Assembly (NCBI RefSeq): GCF_023630705.1
Contig: NZ_JALQEM010000028.1
Span: 124,001-188,000 of the forward strand
Length of the DNA stretch: 64,000 nt
Direction: 5' to 3'
Source of the DNA: Caballeronia sp. GAFFF1
GTDB taxonomy: Bacteria > Pseudomonadota > Gammaproteobacteria > Burkholderiales > Burkholderiaceae
Shown here: piece after piece, positions 28,043 through 36,895 of the stretch
Numbering within the stretch: the stretch's first letter is position 1
How the letters are laid out: every line of letters begins with the position of its first letter
Program-made: the position numbers and the translations under genes
Notes under the pieces: generated by a model
What the model saw: the letters and a program-made list of their open reading frames with translations, nothing else
Told to the model about the DNA's origin: nothing
Database searches by the model: none

Positions 28043-28269
28043 CAATTCGCGACCGCATGTCTATGCAAGTCGGGTGCCACGGCTTGTCGCGCGGGCGTTC
28101 CGTCGTGGAAGGTCCGAAGACTGCGCGTAAATCCTGCATCCGCGAGTAAATCCGCGTTCGCCCGGCGCTTGCCATCGTTTCGGTATTTGTCAGGGACGAG
28201 GCGCACTTTGTGACGTTTTTTCGGCCGCGCAGGTCGCACAATCGCACGCAGTCCGCTCCGAATTCGTCC

Positions 28270-30324
28270 ATGACAGCCGACGCCGATCGCTATCACGCCG
28301 CCTTTTCGCACTATTCGAACGCCCGCTTCGCCGACGCGCTCGCGCTGCTCGCGCCCATGCTCGCGCGCCATCCCGCCACGAGCGAAGTGCTGAACCTCGC
28401 GGCGATGTGCGCGTTCCGTGCCGATCGTCACGAACTGGCCGATGCTTATTGGCAACGCGCGATGAAAGAGCATCCGAACGACGCGGGGTCGTACAGCAAC
28501 TTCGCGAGCGCGCTGACCGCGCGCGGCCGCCTGAGCGAGGCGCGGGCGCTCTATCGCCGGGCGATCGAACTGCGGCCGGATTTCGTCGAGGCGCACTACA
28601 ACCTCGCGAACGTGTCGCAGAAGCTCGGTCAAATGGACGAAGCCGAAGTGTCGTTTCGGCAGGCGCTGCGCCTGAAACCGGATTTCGCGGAAGCGCATCT
28701 GAACCTGGCGGCGTTGCTCGCGCACGCGGGCCGCCTGCCCGAAGCGGAGGCGGCATACCGGCAAGCGCTGGCCGCGCGGCCCGGCTACGCGGAAGCGCAT
28801 AACAACCTCGGCAATCTGCTTAAAGATGCCGGCCGGTTCGATGAAGCGGTCGCGCACCTTCGGCAGGCTGTCGCCGCTCGTCCGGACTGGGCGGACGCGC
28901 ACTTCAATCTCGGCAACGCGCACACCGCGCGAGCGTCGCTCGGCGATGCCCGCAGCGCCTACCGGAATGCTGTCGCGCTGCGCCCGGATTTCGCCGGCGC
29001 GCTGAACAATCTCGGCGGCGTGCTGGACGCGCTCGGCTACCTGAAGGACGCCGAAGCGGCCTATCGGCGGGTGCTTGCCATCGAGCCGGATTCGGCGGAC
29101 GCGCACTGCAACCTGGCGAACGTGATTTATCGCGATGTCGCGCTCGGCCGTCGCGAGCGGCTGGCGGAAGCCGAAGCATCGTATCGCCGGGCGCTAGCGC
29201 TTCGGCCGGGCTTTGCCGCCGCGTTGATCAACCTCGGCAATCTGCTGCGCGAGGACGGCGCGCGTTCGGCGGAGGCGCAGGCTGTGTTCCGCGAAGCGCT
29301 GCGCGTCGATCCCGAATCGGCCGATGCGCGGCTCAATCTCGCGACGACGCTCTTGCGCGCGGGAGACTTCGCGCAAGGTTGGACATGCTTCGAAGCCCGC
29401 TACGACGCGCGTCTCTCGCAGCGTTCGGTTCTTCCGCCGGACGTTCCGTATCCGCAATGGCGCGGTGAACCGCTCGCGGGCAAATCGCTGCTCGTGGTCA
29501 CGGAGCAGGGCTTCGGCGACAGCATCCAGTTCATCCGCTATCTGCCGATGCTGAAGGCGCAAGGCGCGGCGAAGCTCACAGTCGTCTGCCCGCCGGCGCT
29601 CGTCGCGCTGCTCGAATCCGCCGATGTCACCTCGCAATTCACCATGCAATGCGTCACGCCCGATGCGCTCGCCGCGCTGCCGCCGCACGACTACTGGTGC
29701 TTTCTGATGAGCCTGCCCGCGCGCGCCGGCACGACGCTGGACACGATTCCCCGCGCGACGCCTTATCTGCACGCGAGCGCATCGCGCATCGAGTATTGGC
29801 GGAGCCGCTTGCCGGATACGCCGAAGGTAGGTATCGCATGGTCGGGCGAGCCGCGCCCGTGGATGCCGGACTCGTTCGGCGCGTTCAGCCGCCGCTGGCT
29901 CGACGCGCCTCTGTGCGAGCCGCTTTTCGACACGCCCGGCGTGACGTTCGTGAGCCTGCAAAAAGGGCCGACCGCGCGCGCCCAGCTTGCCGCGCTGCCC
30001 GCCCGGCTGCGCCCGCTCGACCTGATGAACGACGTCGCCGATTTCGCCGATACGGCCGCGATCATCGCGTCACTGGACCTGGTGATTTCGGTGGATACGG
30101 CGGTTGCGCATCTGGCCGGCGCGCTGGGCAAGCCGGTGTGGATACTCCTGTGCGCGAACGCCTGCTGGCGCTGGCTGGAACGCCGCGACGACTCGCCGTG
30201 GTACCCGGGCGCGCGGCTTTTCCGCCAGCGCGCGCCGGGTCAGTGGGGCGATGTGATCGAGGGCGTCGCCGATGCGCTCGCCGAGTGGCGTCGCCTTGAA
30301 GGCGTTACGCCTCGCTCTCCATGA
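28270..30324 (+). CDS. TPR protein with C-terminal glycosyltransferase-9-like domain
   Basis: A 684-residue protein. I used the ATG at 28270. Residues about 10-390 hold roughly ten TPR units, visible as repeats such as EAHYNLANV, EAHLNLAALLAHAGRLPEAEAAYRQAL and ELRPDFVEA. The C-terminal 290 residues resemble GT9/heptosyltransferase-type enzymes: VVTEQGFGDSIQFIRYLPML, VGIAWSGEPR, LDLVISVDTAVAHLAGALGK, then WRWLERRDDSPWYP. Such TPR-GT proteins are common in betaproteobacteria and are suspected to modify proteins or glycans, but few are characterised. The 3' end overlaps the convergent GNAT-like gene by 20 bases. Confidence 0.85.
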   Translation: MTADADRYHAAFSHYSNARFADALALLAPMLARHPATSEVLNLAAMCAFRADRHELADAYWQRAMKEHPNDAGSYSNFASALTARGRLSEARALYRRAIELRPDFVEAHYNLANVSQKLGQMDEAEVSFRQALRLKPDFAEAHLNLAALLAHAGRLPEAEAAYRQALAARPGYAEAHNNLGNLLKDAGRFDEAVAHLRQAVAARPDWADAHFNLGNAHTARASLGDARSAYRNAVALRPDFAGALNNLGGVLDALGYLKDAEAAYRRVLAIEPDSADAHCNLANVIYRDVALGRRERLAEAEASYRRALALRPGFAAALINLGNLLREDGARSAEAQAVFREALRVDPESADARLNLATTLLRAGDFAQGWTCFEARYDARLSQRSVLPPDVPYPQWRGEPLAGKSLLVVTEQGFGDSIQFIRYLPMLKAQGAAKLTVVCPPALVALLESADVTSQFTMQCVTPDALAALPPHDYWCFLMSLPARAGTTLDTIPRATPYLHASASRIEYWRSRLPDTPKVGIAWSGEPRPWMPDSFGAFSRRWLDAPLCEPLFDTPGVTFVSLQKGPTARAQLAALPARLRPLDLMNDVADFADTAAIIASLDLVISVDTAVAHLAGALGKPVWILLCANACWRWLERRDDSPWYPGARLFRQRAPGQWGDVIEGVADALAEWRRLEGVTPRSP

Positions 30325-31636
30325 TCCGGTCGATCCACCGCGCGTTCTCGCCCGCCGATCCGATGCCCGCGTGCTTCGCCATCGGCACGAAGAAATGCAT
30401 GGCGATCGGCAGCTTCGACCTTTCGAGCCAGTTTGTCAGATGCGCTTCCAGCCGGCGCGCGGGCGCTCGCAGCTCCTCGCGCAAAACCGGCGGCAGCTTC
30501 TCGAAGTGGCGCATGTCCGTCTGATACGGCTCCGGCGCGACGCACAGCGCGTTCGGGCGGCCGTCGACATCGGCGGGAAGGCGCTCCAGCGCCTGATGCA
30601 AAAGCGCGACGCCGAGCCCTTCGCCGCGCCACGGCTTACGCACTTCCCACTTGCTGATGTAGATCACGCGGTGCGTGCTGTAGATTTCGCAGAGCCGCTC
30701 GTGCCCGAGCGCTTCCGTCGATGCCAGCGCGAGCGAGAGCATTTCGCCCGAATAGGTGTCGAGCGTGTAGACGAGATCGGCGCTCTTCGTGAGCGGCGGC
30801 ACCTTGACGAGCTTCAGTTCGACCGCCGCCGCGACGATATCGCTGCCCGCTTCATGAAAGACGGCAAACGCGGTGCCGAGCCGCTCGTCGTCGACTTGCG
30901 GATACTCGTGGCGATACGTCATGGTGAAGAGCAGCGGGCCGATCTTCTCGCGATAGGCGAGCGGGCGGTCCACGTCGTAGTCGTCGGTGCCTTGCAGGCC
31001 GTACGGATCATAGTCGCGCTTTTCGCGGCGCTCGCCGCTTTCCACCGACGACGCGAGCGCGGCAAGCGGCCGGCGCGATTCCGGCACGAGATCTTCCGGC
31101 AGCCCTTCCCACGAAAGACGCAGGAACTCGCGTCCGCCCCGGTAATGCGCTTCGAAGAGCGATGCGACCGGCTGGCTCGCGACCGGATCGAGAATGCGCT
31201 GGGCGCATTCGAGCGCGCGGTCGAGCAGTTGATCGGCCTCGGCGGGGTCGGGCGCGAGCGGCGGTTCGTCGGCTTGCGGCGCGGCCGGCAAACCCTGCGC
31301 GACGCGCGCCTTGTGCGCTAGTTCGAGCCATTCGTCGGCGGCGCGTTCGGCGATGAAGCCCGCCGCGATCCGGTAGCCCGTCAGCACGACCGACTGGCCG
31401 GTATCGCCGAGCGGGAACACGTACTCGTCCGACATCGCTTCGTCCACGGTGACGGAGACGAAGGTCTCGCGCGGCAGCGGCGCGTTGGCCGCCGAGTCGA
31501 AACGGGCGTGGGACAGGACATGCGCGGCGAGGTCGGACGCGGCGGGACCGAATTCCGAACCCGGCCCGGGAAGCAGCTTCAGAAGAGGTAAGGCGATGGG
31601 GTTGCCGATGGTGCCGATGGTGCCCGAGGTGCTCAT
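30305..31636 (-). CDS. hypothetical protein with GNAT-like acetyl-CoA-binding segment
   Basis: A 443-residue cytosolic protein of no known function. Start at 31636 with GGAG upstream. Near residues 325-355 it carries WEVRKPWRGEGLGVALLHQAL, which has the R-x-x-G-x-G/A signature of GNAT acetyltransferases. The preceding strands (HRVIYISKWEVR) fit the fold. The N-terminal 180 residues have no recognisable motif. Low confidence in enzyme activity. The gene converges on the TPR-GT gene with an overlap of 20 bases at the 3' ends. Confidence 0.7.
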   Translation of the reverse strand: MSTSGTIGTIGNPIALPLLKLLPGPGSEFGPAASDLAAHVLSHARFDSAANAPLPRETFVSVTVDEAMSDEYVFPLGDTGQSVVLTGYRIAAGFIAERAADEWLELAHKARVAQGLPAAPQADEPPLAPDPAEADQLLDRALECAQRILDPVASQPVASLFEAHYRGGREFLRLSWEGLPEDLVPESRRPLAALASSVESGERREKRDYDPYGLQGTDDYDVDRPLAYREKIGPLLFTMTYRHEYPQVDDERLGTAFAVFHEAGSDIVAAAVELKLVKVPPLTKSADLVYTLDTYSGEMLSLALASTEALGHERLCEIYSTHRVIYISKWEVRKPWRGEGLGVALLHQALERLPADVDGRPNALCVAPEPYQTDMRHFEKLPPVLREELRAPARRLEAHLTNWLERSKLPIAMHFFVPMAKHAGIGSAGENARWIDRIMESEA

Positions 31637-31748
31637 GAGTGCCGTCTCCGATCGTGAACGGCTATCGTAACAAACCGTGCCGCTTCACGAGAGCGGGCGC
31701 AGGACGTGCTTCTCGCTCGACACTTCGACCCGGTGGTGGAGAAACGCC

Positions 31749-32147
31749 ATGAACAGCGAGATCTACGAAGGCGGTTGCGCGTGCGGCGCGTTTCGCTTTC
31801 GCGCGAAGGGCGCGCCGCGGCGCGTCGCGCTGTGTCACTGCATGACGTGCCGGCGCGTGCACGGCTCGGCGTTCGGCGCGTACGCGATCTTTCCTCGCGA
31901 TCAAGTGGAAATGAGCGGCGCGCTCAAAACGTGGGAAAGCTCGGAAGACGGGCGGCGCCATTTCTGTCCGGCGTGCGGATCGGTGGCGTATATGGAGTTC
32001 GTGAGCCGCCCGGAAGTGGATCTGCCGCTCGGCGCATTCGATGAAGCCGGCCTCTTCGAGCCGACCTACGAACTTTGGTGCATGCACCGCGAGCCGTGGC
32101 TGCCGAGTGGCGCGCGCCCGGAATACGCCGAGGAACGGACGGCATGA
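31749..32147 (+). CDS. GFA family protein (glutathione-dependent formaldehyde-activating enzyme-like)
   Basis: A 132-residue zinc protein. I chose the ATG at 31749, as the fold starts at EGGCACGAFRF. The Cys pattern of the family is complete: C-x-C at the start, CHCMTCRR in the middle, and FCPACGS near residue 80. Original members add glutathione to formaldehyde, but most homologues have unproved roles. The DUF72 gene follows after 40 bases on the same strand, so the two may be co-transcribed. Confidence 0.85.
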   Translation: MNSEIYEGGCACGAFRFRAKGAPRRVALCHCMTCRRVHGSAFGAYAIFPRDQVEMSGALKTWESSEDGRRHFCPACGSVAYMEFVSRPEVDLPLGAFDEAGLFEPTYELWCMHREPWLPSGARPEYAEERTA

Positions 32148-32187
32148 TCGCGCTCCGCCGTTGTTTGCATCCCGAAAGGTGAGCGCC

Positions 32188-33090
32188 ATGCCGGGACGCG
32201 AGGGACGCATTCGCATCGGCATTTCGGGCTGGCGTTATGCCGGCTGGCGCGGCGTGTTTTACCCGAAGAAGCTCGCGCAGGCGCGCGAACTCGAATTCGC
32301 GTCGCGCGCGGTGCAGACGGTCGAGATTAACGGATCGCATTATTCGCTGCAAAGCCTCACGAGCTGGCGCGCGTGGCACGAGGCCACGCCGGACGGCTTC
32401 GTTTTCAGCGTGAAAGGGCCGCGCTATCTGACCCACATGCTGCGTTTCCGCGATGAAACGGCGATTCCCGCCATCGCGAATTTCTTCGCTTCGGGCGTGC
32501 TCGCGCTCGACGAGAAACTCGGGCCTTTTCTGTGGCAGTTTCCGCCGAACTTCAGTTTCAAGCCCGAATCGTTCGAACGGTTTCTCGAACTGTTGCCGAA
32601 GGACACGCACGCCGCCGCCGCGCTCGCCCAGCAGCACGACACGCGCGTGAAAGAGCCGTGGTTCGAGGCGCGGCGCAAGCGGGCGCTGCGCCATGCCATC
32701 GAGATCCGCCATCCGAGCTTCTGCACCGATGCCTTCGTGCGGCTTCTGCGCAAGTACGGCGCGGCGCTGGTCGTATCGGATTCGGTGGCGGACTGGCCGT
32801 ATGCCGAAGACCTCACGTCCGACTTCATGTATCTGCGGCTGCACGGCACCGAAACGCTTTACGGCGGCGCGTATTCCGACGACGCGCTCGACGGCTGGGC
32901 GCGGCGCATCGAGCGATGGGCGGCGGGCGGGCAGGTCGAGGACGCGCGGCTTATTTCGACGGCGGCCGCGCGCCGCCGCGCATCGCGCGACGTGTACTGC
33001 TACTTCGACAACGATCAGAAAGTACAAGCGCCTTTCGATGCCCGCCGCCTGATGGAACGCCTCGGCGTGAAGCCCGAAAACGGCGGCTGA
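32188..33090 (+). CDS. DUF72 (YecE-like) domain protein
   Basis: A 300-residue TIM-barrel-like protein. Start at 32188 with AAAGGTGA upstream. Typical DUF72 features are IRIGISGWRYAGWRGVFYP, VEINGSHYSLQ, FVFSVKGPRYLTHM, then LGPFLWQFPPNF, FMYLRLHG and YCYFDND near the end. The family is widespread with no established activity; a nucleic acid or nuclease link has been proposed. It comes after the GFA gene with a short gap. A weak hairpin may follow near 33116. Confidence 0.85.
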   Translation: MPGREGRIRIGISGWRYAGWRGVFYPKKLAQARELEFASRAVQTVEINGSHYSLQSLTSWRAWHEATPDGFVFSVKGPRYLTHMLRFRDETAIPAIANFFASGVLALDEKLGPFLWQFPPNFSFKPESFERFLELLPKDTHAAAALAQQHDTRVKEPWFEARRKRALRHAIEIRHPSFCTDAFVRLLRKYGAALVVSDSVADWPYAEDLTSDFMYLRLHGTETLYGGAYSDDALDGWARRIERWAAGGQVEDARLISTAAARRRASRDVYCYFDNDQKVQAPFDARRLMERLGVKPENGG

Positions 33091-33348
33091 AACGTGTCGC
33101 ATCGAGCTAATTCGTGTCCGAATCGACCGGGACACGGATTGTCCCGCCGGAACTGCATTCTTCATTCAACGGTCCGACTCATTGCATCGATTGCATTCAC
33201 GTCAGGAAAATAAGACGATAAGCGGCGTGCTTCGCGCGAAAGAAAAAGCGCTTGAGAAAGCGACGAGCGAAGCACGCGCGCCGGATGCGCGACGAGCGGC
33301 AGGATCGAGAACCTTTGACCTTCAAAGCCTACGAGGAGCATCGATACC

Positions 33349-34950
33349 ATGGCGAAGCAACCGGTTAGCGGCAGCGAGAAAACCCATCCCGAGGGCGCGA
33401 AGTGCATCGGCGCGTGCGACCTCGGCGAGCAGATCGAAGTCATCGTCATGCTGCGGCGCAAGGACGAAGCGGGCTTTCGCCAGATGATGGCGCGCATCGA
33501 CGCGGGCGATGCCCCCGCGCAGTCCGTCACGCGAGACGAATTCGACAAGCGCTTCGGCGCATCCGAGCACGATGTCGAGAAGATCAAGAATTTCGCCGCA
33601 GAGAACGGCCTGACCGTCGTGCGCGCCGAGCCGAGCACGCGCAGCGTCGTGCTCAAAGGCAGCATCGAGCAGTTCCAGAAGGCGTTCGACGTGAAGCTCG
33701 AACGCTTCCAGCATCACAACATCGGCGAGTATCGCGGGCGCAGCGGCCCGGTGAACGTGCCGGACGATATCCACGACGCGGTCACCGCCGTGCTCGGCCT
33801 CGACAGCCGGCCGCAGGCGCGCCCGCATTTCCGCTTCCGGCCGCCGTTCAAGCCGGCGCGCGGCGTCACGCCCGCGTCGTTTTCGCCCGTCGATCTCGCC
33901 GCTCTTTACGACTTCCCCGAAGGCGATGGCGCGGGCCAGTGCATCGCGATCATCGAACTCGGGGGCGGCTATCGCGACACCGATCTTTCCGCGTACTTCG
34001 CGAAGCTCGGCGTGAAGTCGCCGAAAGTCGTGTCGGTGAGCGTGGACAACGCGAAGAACGCGCCGACCGGCAATCCGAACGGGCCGGACGGCGAAGTGAC
34101 GCTGGATATCGAAATCGCGGGTGCCATCGCGCCCGGCGCGCGCATCGCGGTGTATTTCGCGCCGAACAGCGACGCCGGTTTCGTCGATGCCGTCAACCGC
34201 GCGATTCATGACAACACGAACAAGCCGTCCGTCGTGTCGATCAGCTGGGGCGGGCCGGAGACGAACTGGACCTCGCAGTCCATCAACGCGTTCAACGACG
34301 TGCTGCAAAGCGCCGCCGCGCTCGGCGTGACGGTGTGCGCGGCAGCGGGCGACAGCGGCTCGTCGGACGGCGTGGGCGACGGCTCGAACCACGTCGATTT
34401 CCCGGCGTCGAGCCCCTATGTGCTCGGCTGCGGCGGCACGAGCCTCGCGACCTCGGCGCAGTCCATCACGCATGAAGTGGTGTGGAACGACGGCGATCAG
34501 GGCGGCTCGGGCGGCGGCGGCGTCAGCGCGGTCTTTGCGCTGCCCGCGTGGCAGAAGGGCTTGAGCGTCGCGCACACGGGCGGCAAGCACACGCCGCTTT
34601 CGAAGCGCGGCGTGCCTGACGTGGCCGGCGACGCATCGCCGCAAACCGGCTACGAAGTCGTAATCGACGGCGAGGAAACCGTCGTCGGCGGGACGAGCGC
34701 CGTCGCGCCGCTGTGGGCCGCGCTGATCGCGCGGATCAACGCCATCAACGGCGCGCCGAGCGGCTTCGTCAATCCGAAGCTGTACAAGGCGAAGACCGCG
34801 TTTCGCGATATCACGCAGGGCAATAACGGCAGCTTTGCGGCATCGGCCGGATGGGATGCATGCACGGGTTTAGGCAGCCCCGACGGCGGGAAGATCGCGG
34901 CCGCGCTCACGCCCGCCGGCGGCCAGGCACGGCAGTCGAGCACGAGCTGA
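33349..34950 (+). CDS. S53 family peptidase (sedolisin/kumamolisin type)
   Basis: Acid-active serine-carboxyl endopeptidase, 533 residues with its propeptide. Residues about 1-155 are the Pro-kumamolisin activation domain (VVLKGSIEQFQKAFDV). The catalytic domain follows. Catalytic Glu249 and Asp253 lie in DGEVTLDIEIAG, the oxyanion Asp335 in AAAGDSGSSDG and the nucleophile Ser450 in VGGTSAVAPLW. The calcium-site residues near the end are D487 (FRDITQG) and D503 (GWDACTG). No signal peptide is seen, which is common in this family. The S10 peptidase follows after 21 bases on the same strand, so they form an operon. Confidence 0.93.
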   Translation: MAKQPVSGSEKTHPEGAKCIGACDLGEQIEVIVMLRRKDEAGFRQMMARIDAGDAPAQSVTRDEFDKRFGASEHDVEKIKNFAAENGLTVVRAEPSTRSVVLKGSIEQFQKAFDVKLERFQHHNIGEYRGRSGPVNVPDDIHDAVTAVLGLDSRPQARPHFRFRPPFKPARGVTPASFSPVDLAALYDFPEGDGAGQCIAIIELGGGYRDTDLSAYFAKLGVKSPKVVSVSVDNAKNAPTGNPNGPDGEVTLDIEIAGAIAPGARIAVYFAPNSDAGFVDAVNRAIHDNTNKPSVVSISWGGPETNWTSQSINAFNDVLQSAAALGVTVCAAAGDSGSSDGVGDGSNHVDFPASSPYVLGCGGTSLATSAQSITHEVVWNDGDQGGSGGGGVSAVFALPAWQKGLSVAHTGGKHTPLSKRGVPDVAGDASPQTGYEVVIDGEETVVGGTSAVAPLWAALIARINAINGAPSGFVNPKLYKAKTAFRDITQGNNGSFAASAGWDACTGLGSPDGGKIAAALTPAGGQARQSSTS

Positions 34951-34971
34951 GCCACAAGCGGAGGCACGACA

Positions 34972-36768
34972 GTGAACAACAACCACGACGATGATTCTGG
35001 AGCGACCACGATGAACTCCGATCCACTGACAACGAAGACGATTCACGGCCACACCGGCACGGGCGTCGCGCCCGATGCGGGCGCCGTCGCGCCGCGGCCG
35101 GCCGAGGCGAACGAGCCCGCGGCGGGCGAACGGGCGGCGAAAACACCCGCCAGGAGCACGGGCAAGAAAGACCAGCCGTATTTCGATCCGGTCGCCTACG
35201 GCAACGGCCCTGACGACTCCGTGGAAGCCACCGAAGCCGACGAGAACGCCGCGATCACGCACCACACGGCGACCATCGGCGGCGAGAAGATCGCGTACAC
35301 CGCGACCGTCGGCCATCTGGTGACGGTGGACCCGAGCAGCTCGAAGCCGGACGCGAAGATGTTCTACGTCGCGTTCACGAAGGACGGCGCGAAGGAGGAA
35401 GAGCGCCCGCTCACGTTCTTCTATAACGGCGGGCCCGGCTCGTCGTCGGTGTTCGTGCTGCTCGGCTCGTTCGGGCCGCGCCGCATCAAGACGGCCATGC
35501 CGAGCTTCACGCCGCCCGCGCCGTACGAGATGGAGGACAACCCGGATAGCCTGCTCGACAAGAGCGACCTGATCTTCATCAACCCGGTGGGCACCGGCTA
35601 TTCGGCGGCGATCGCGCCGAACAAGAACCGCGATTTCTGGGGCGTCGATCAGGACGCCGATTCGATCAAGCAGTTCATCAAGCGTTATCTGACGAAGAAC
35701 AACCGCTGGAATTCGCCGAAGTTTCTGTTCGGCGAATCGTACGGCACGGCGCGCAGTTGCGTGCTCGCGTACCGGCTGCACGAAGATGGCGTCGATCTGA
35801 ACGGCATTACGCTGCAATCGTCGATTCTCGACTACCGGCAGGCGGGCAATCCGGTGGGCGCGCTGCCGACCGCCGCCGCCGATGCGTGGTACCACAAGAA
35901 GCTCGGTGTGCATCCGACGCCGACGAACCTGCTCAACTTCATGGAGGAAGTCGCGGAATTCGCGCGCACGGATTATCTGAACGCGCTGCGCAAGTTCCCG
36001 CAGACGGACGACGAAGTCGTCGAGAAGCTCGCCGAATACACGGGCATCGACAAGGTGACGCTGCTCGCGTGGAGCCTCGACATCGCCGCCTACGACAGCC
36101 GCGGCAACTCGCTGTTCCTGACGACGCTGCTGAAGTCCAAAGGCGAGTCGCTCGGCTCTTACGATGGACGCGTGACGGCGGTATCGACGGGCATCGCGGG
36201 CAAGATCGACCCGAACAGCGGCGGCAACGACCCGACGATGACGGCGGTGAGCGGCGTGTACACGGCGATGTGGAACAGCTATCTGAACGAGCAGTTGAAG
36301 TTCACGTCCACGTCTTCGTTCACGGACCTCAACGATCAGGCATTCATCAACTGGGACTTCAAGCACACCGATCCGACCGGTGAGGAGAAGGGCGTCGATG
36401 CGAAGGGCAACGTCGTGCTGTACACGGCGGGCGATCTGGCCGCGGTGATGGCGCTGAACGTGGATCTGAAGGTGCTGGCCGCGAACGGCATGTACGACTT
36501 CGTGACGCCGTTCTACCAGACCATCCTCGATCTTCAGCAGATGCCGCTCATCGACAAGACCGTGCGGCAGAACCTCTCGGCGACGTTCTATCCGTCGGGA
36601 CACATGGTCTATCTGGACGGCGGTTCGCGCACGCAACTGAAGGCGGATCTCGCGAAGATGTATAGCGAAGCGACGTCGAACCACGAAGCGATGAGCCGGA
36701 TCATCACGCTGCAGAAGATCACGGCGGACAAGGCGGGCAAGGCGCTTTCGCCGGAGAACGCGCAGTAA
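34972..36768 (+). CDS. S10 family serine carboxypeptidase
   Basis: Acid-type carboxypeptidase of 598 residues. Start is GTG at 34972, supported by GGAGG eight bases before. An ATG at 35011 is the alternative. Residues about 10-70 are low-complexity and probably disordered, with no signal peptide. Catalytic triad: Ser256 in FLFGESYGTAR, Asp509 in MYDFVTPF and His544 in YPSGHMVYLDG. The oxyanion block NGGPGSSS is at 152-159. S10 enzymes are frequent in eukaryotes and less so in bacteria. With the S53 endopeptidase it would trim peptides to amino acids in acidic conditions (inference). Confidence 0.92.
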   Translation: MNNNHDDDSGATTMNSDPLTTKTIHGHTGTGVAPDAGAVAPRPAEANEPAAGERAAKTPARSTGKKDQPYFDPVAYGNGPDDSVEATEADENAAITHHTATIGGEKIAYTATVGHLVTVDPSSSKPDAKMFYVAFTKDGAKEEERPLTFFYNGGPGSSSVFVLLGSFGPRRIKTAMPSFTPPAPYEMEDNPDSLLDKSDLIFINPVGTGYSAAIAPNKNRDFWGVDQDADSIKQFIKRYLTKNNRWNSPKFLFGESYGTARSCVLAYRLHEDGVDLNGITLQSSILDYRQAGNPVGALPTAAADAWYHKKLGVHPTPTNLLNFMEEVAEFARTDYLNALRKFPQTDDEVVEKLAEYTGIDKVTLLAWSLDIAAYDSRGNSLFLTTLLKSKGESLGSYDGRVTAVSTGIAGKIDPNSGGNDPTMTAVSGVYTAMWNSYLNEQLKFTSTSSFTDLNDQAFINWDFKHTDPTGEEKGVDAKGNVVLYTAGDLAAVMALNVDLKVLAANGMYDFVTPFYQTILDLQQMPLIDKTVRQNLSATFYPSGHMVYLDGGSRTQLKADLAKMYSEATSNHEAMSRIITLQKITADKAGKALSPENAQ

Positions 36769-36772
36769 GGCG

Positions 36773-36807
36773 GCGCGTGCCGTTTCGGTTATCGCAACGG
36801 CACGCGC
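36773..36807 (+). terminator. 12-bp stem hairpin after the peptidase pair
   Basis: Perfect inverted repeat GCGCGTGCCGTT / AACGGCACGCGC with an 11-base loop, five bases after the stop. There is no T run, but stem strength and position suggest it ends the S53-S10 transcript. Confidence 0.65.
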
Positions 36808-36895
36808 GAACGTGTCAAAGGCTCGTCCGCTGTCCGATTGGCGCGTCCTGCGCTTTCTGACACACTAGCTGCACCGCTCGGATTGGGGGTGCAGC

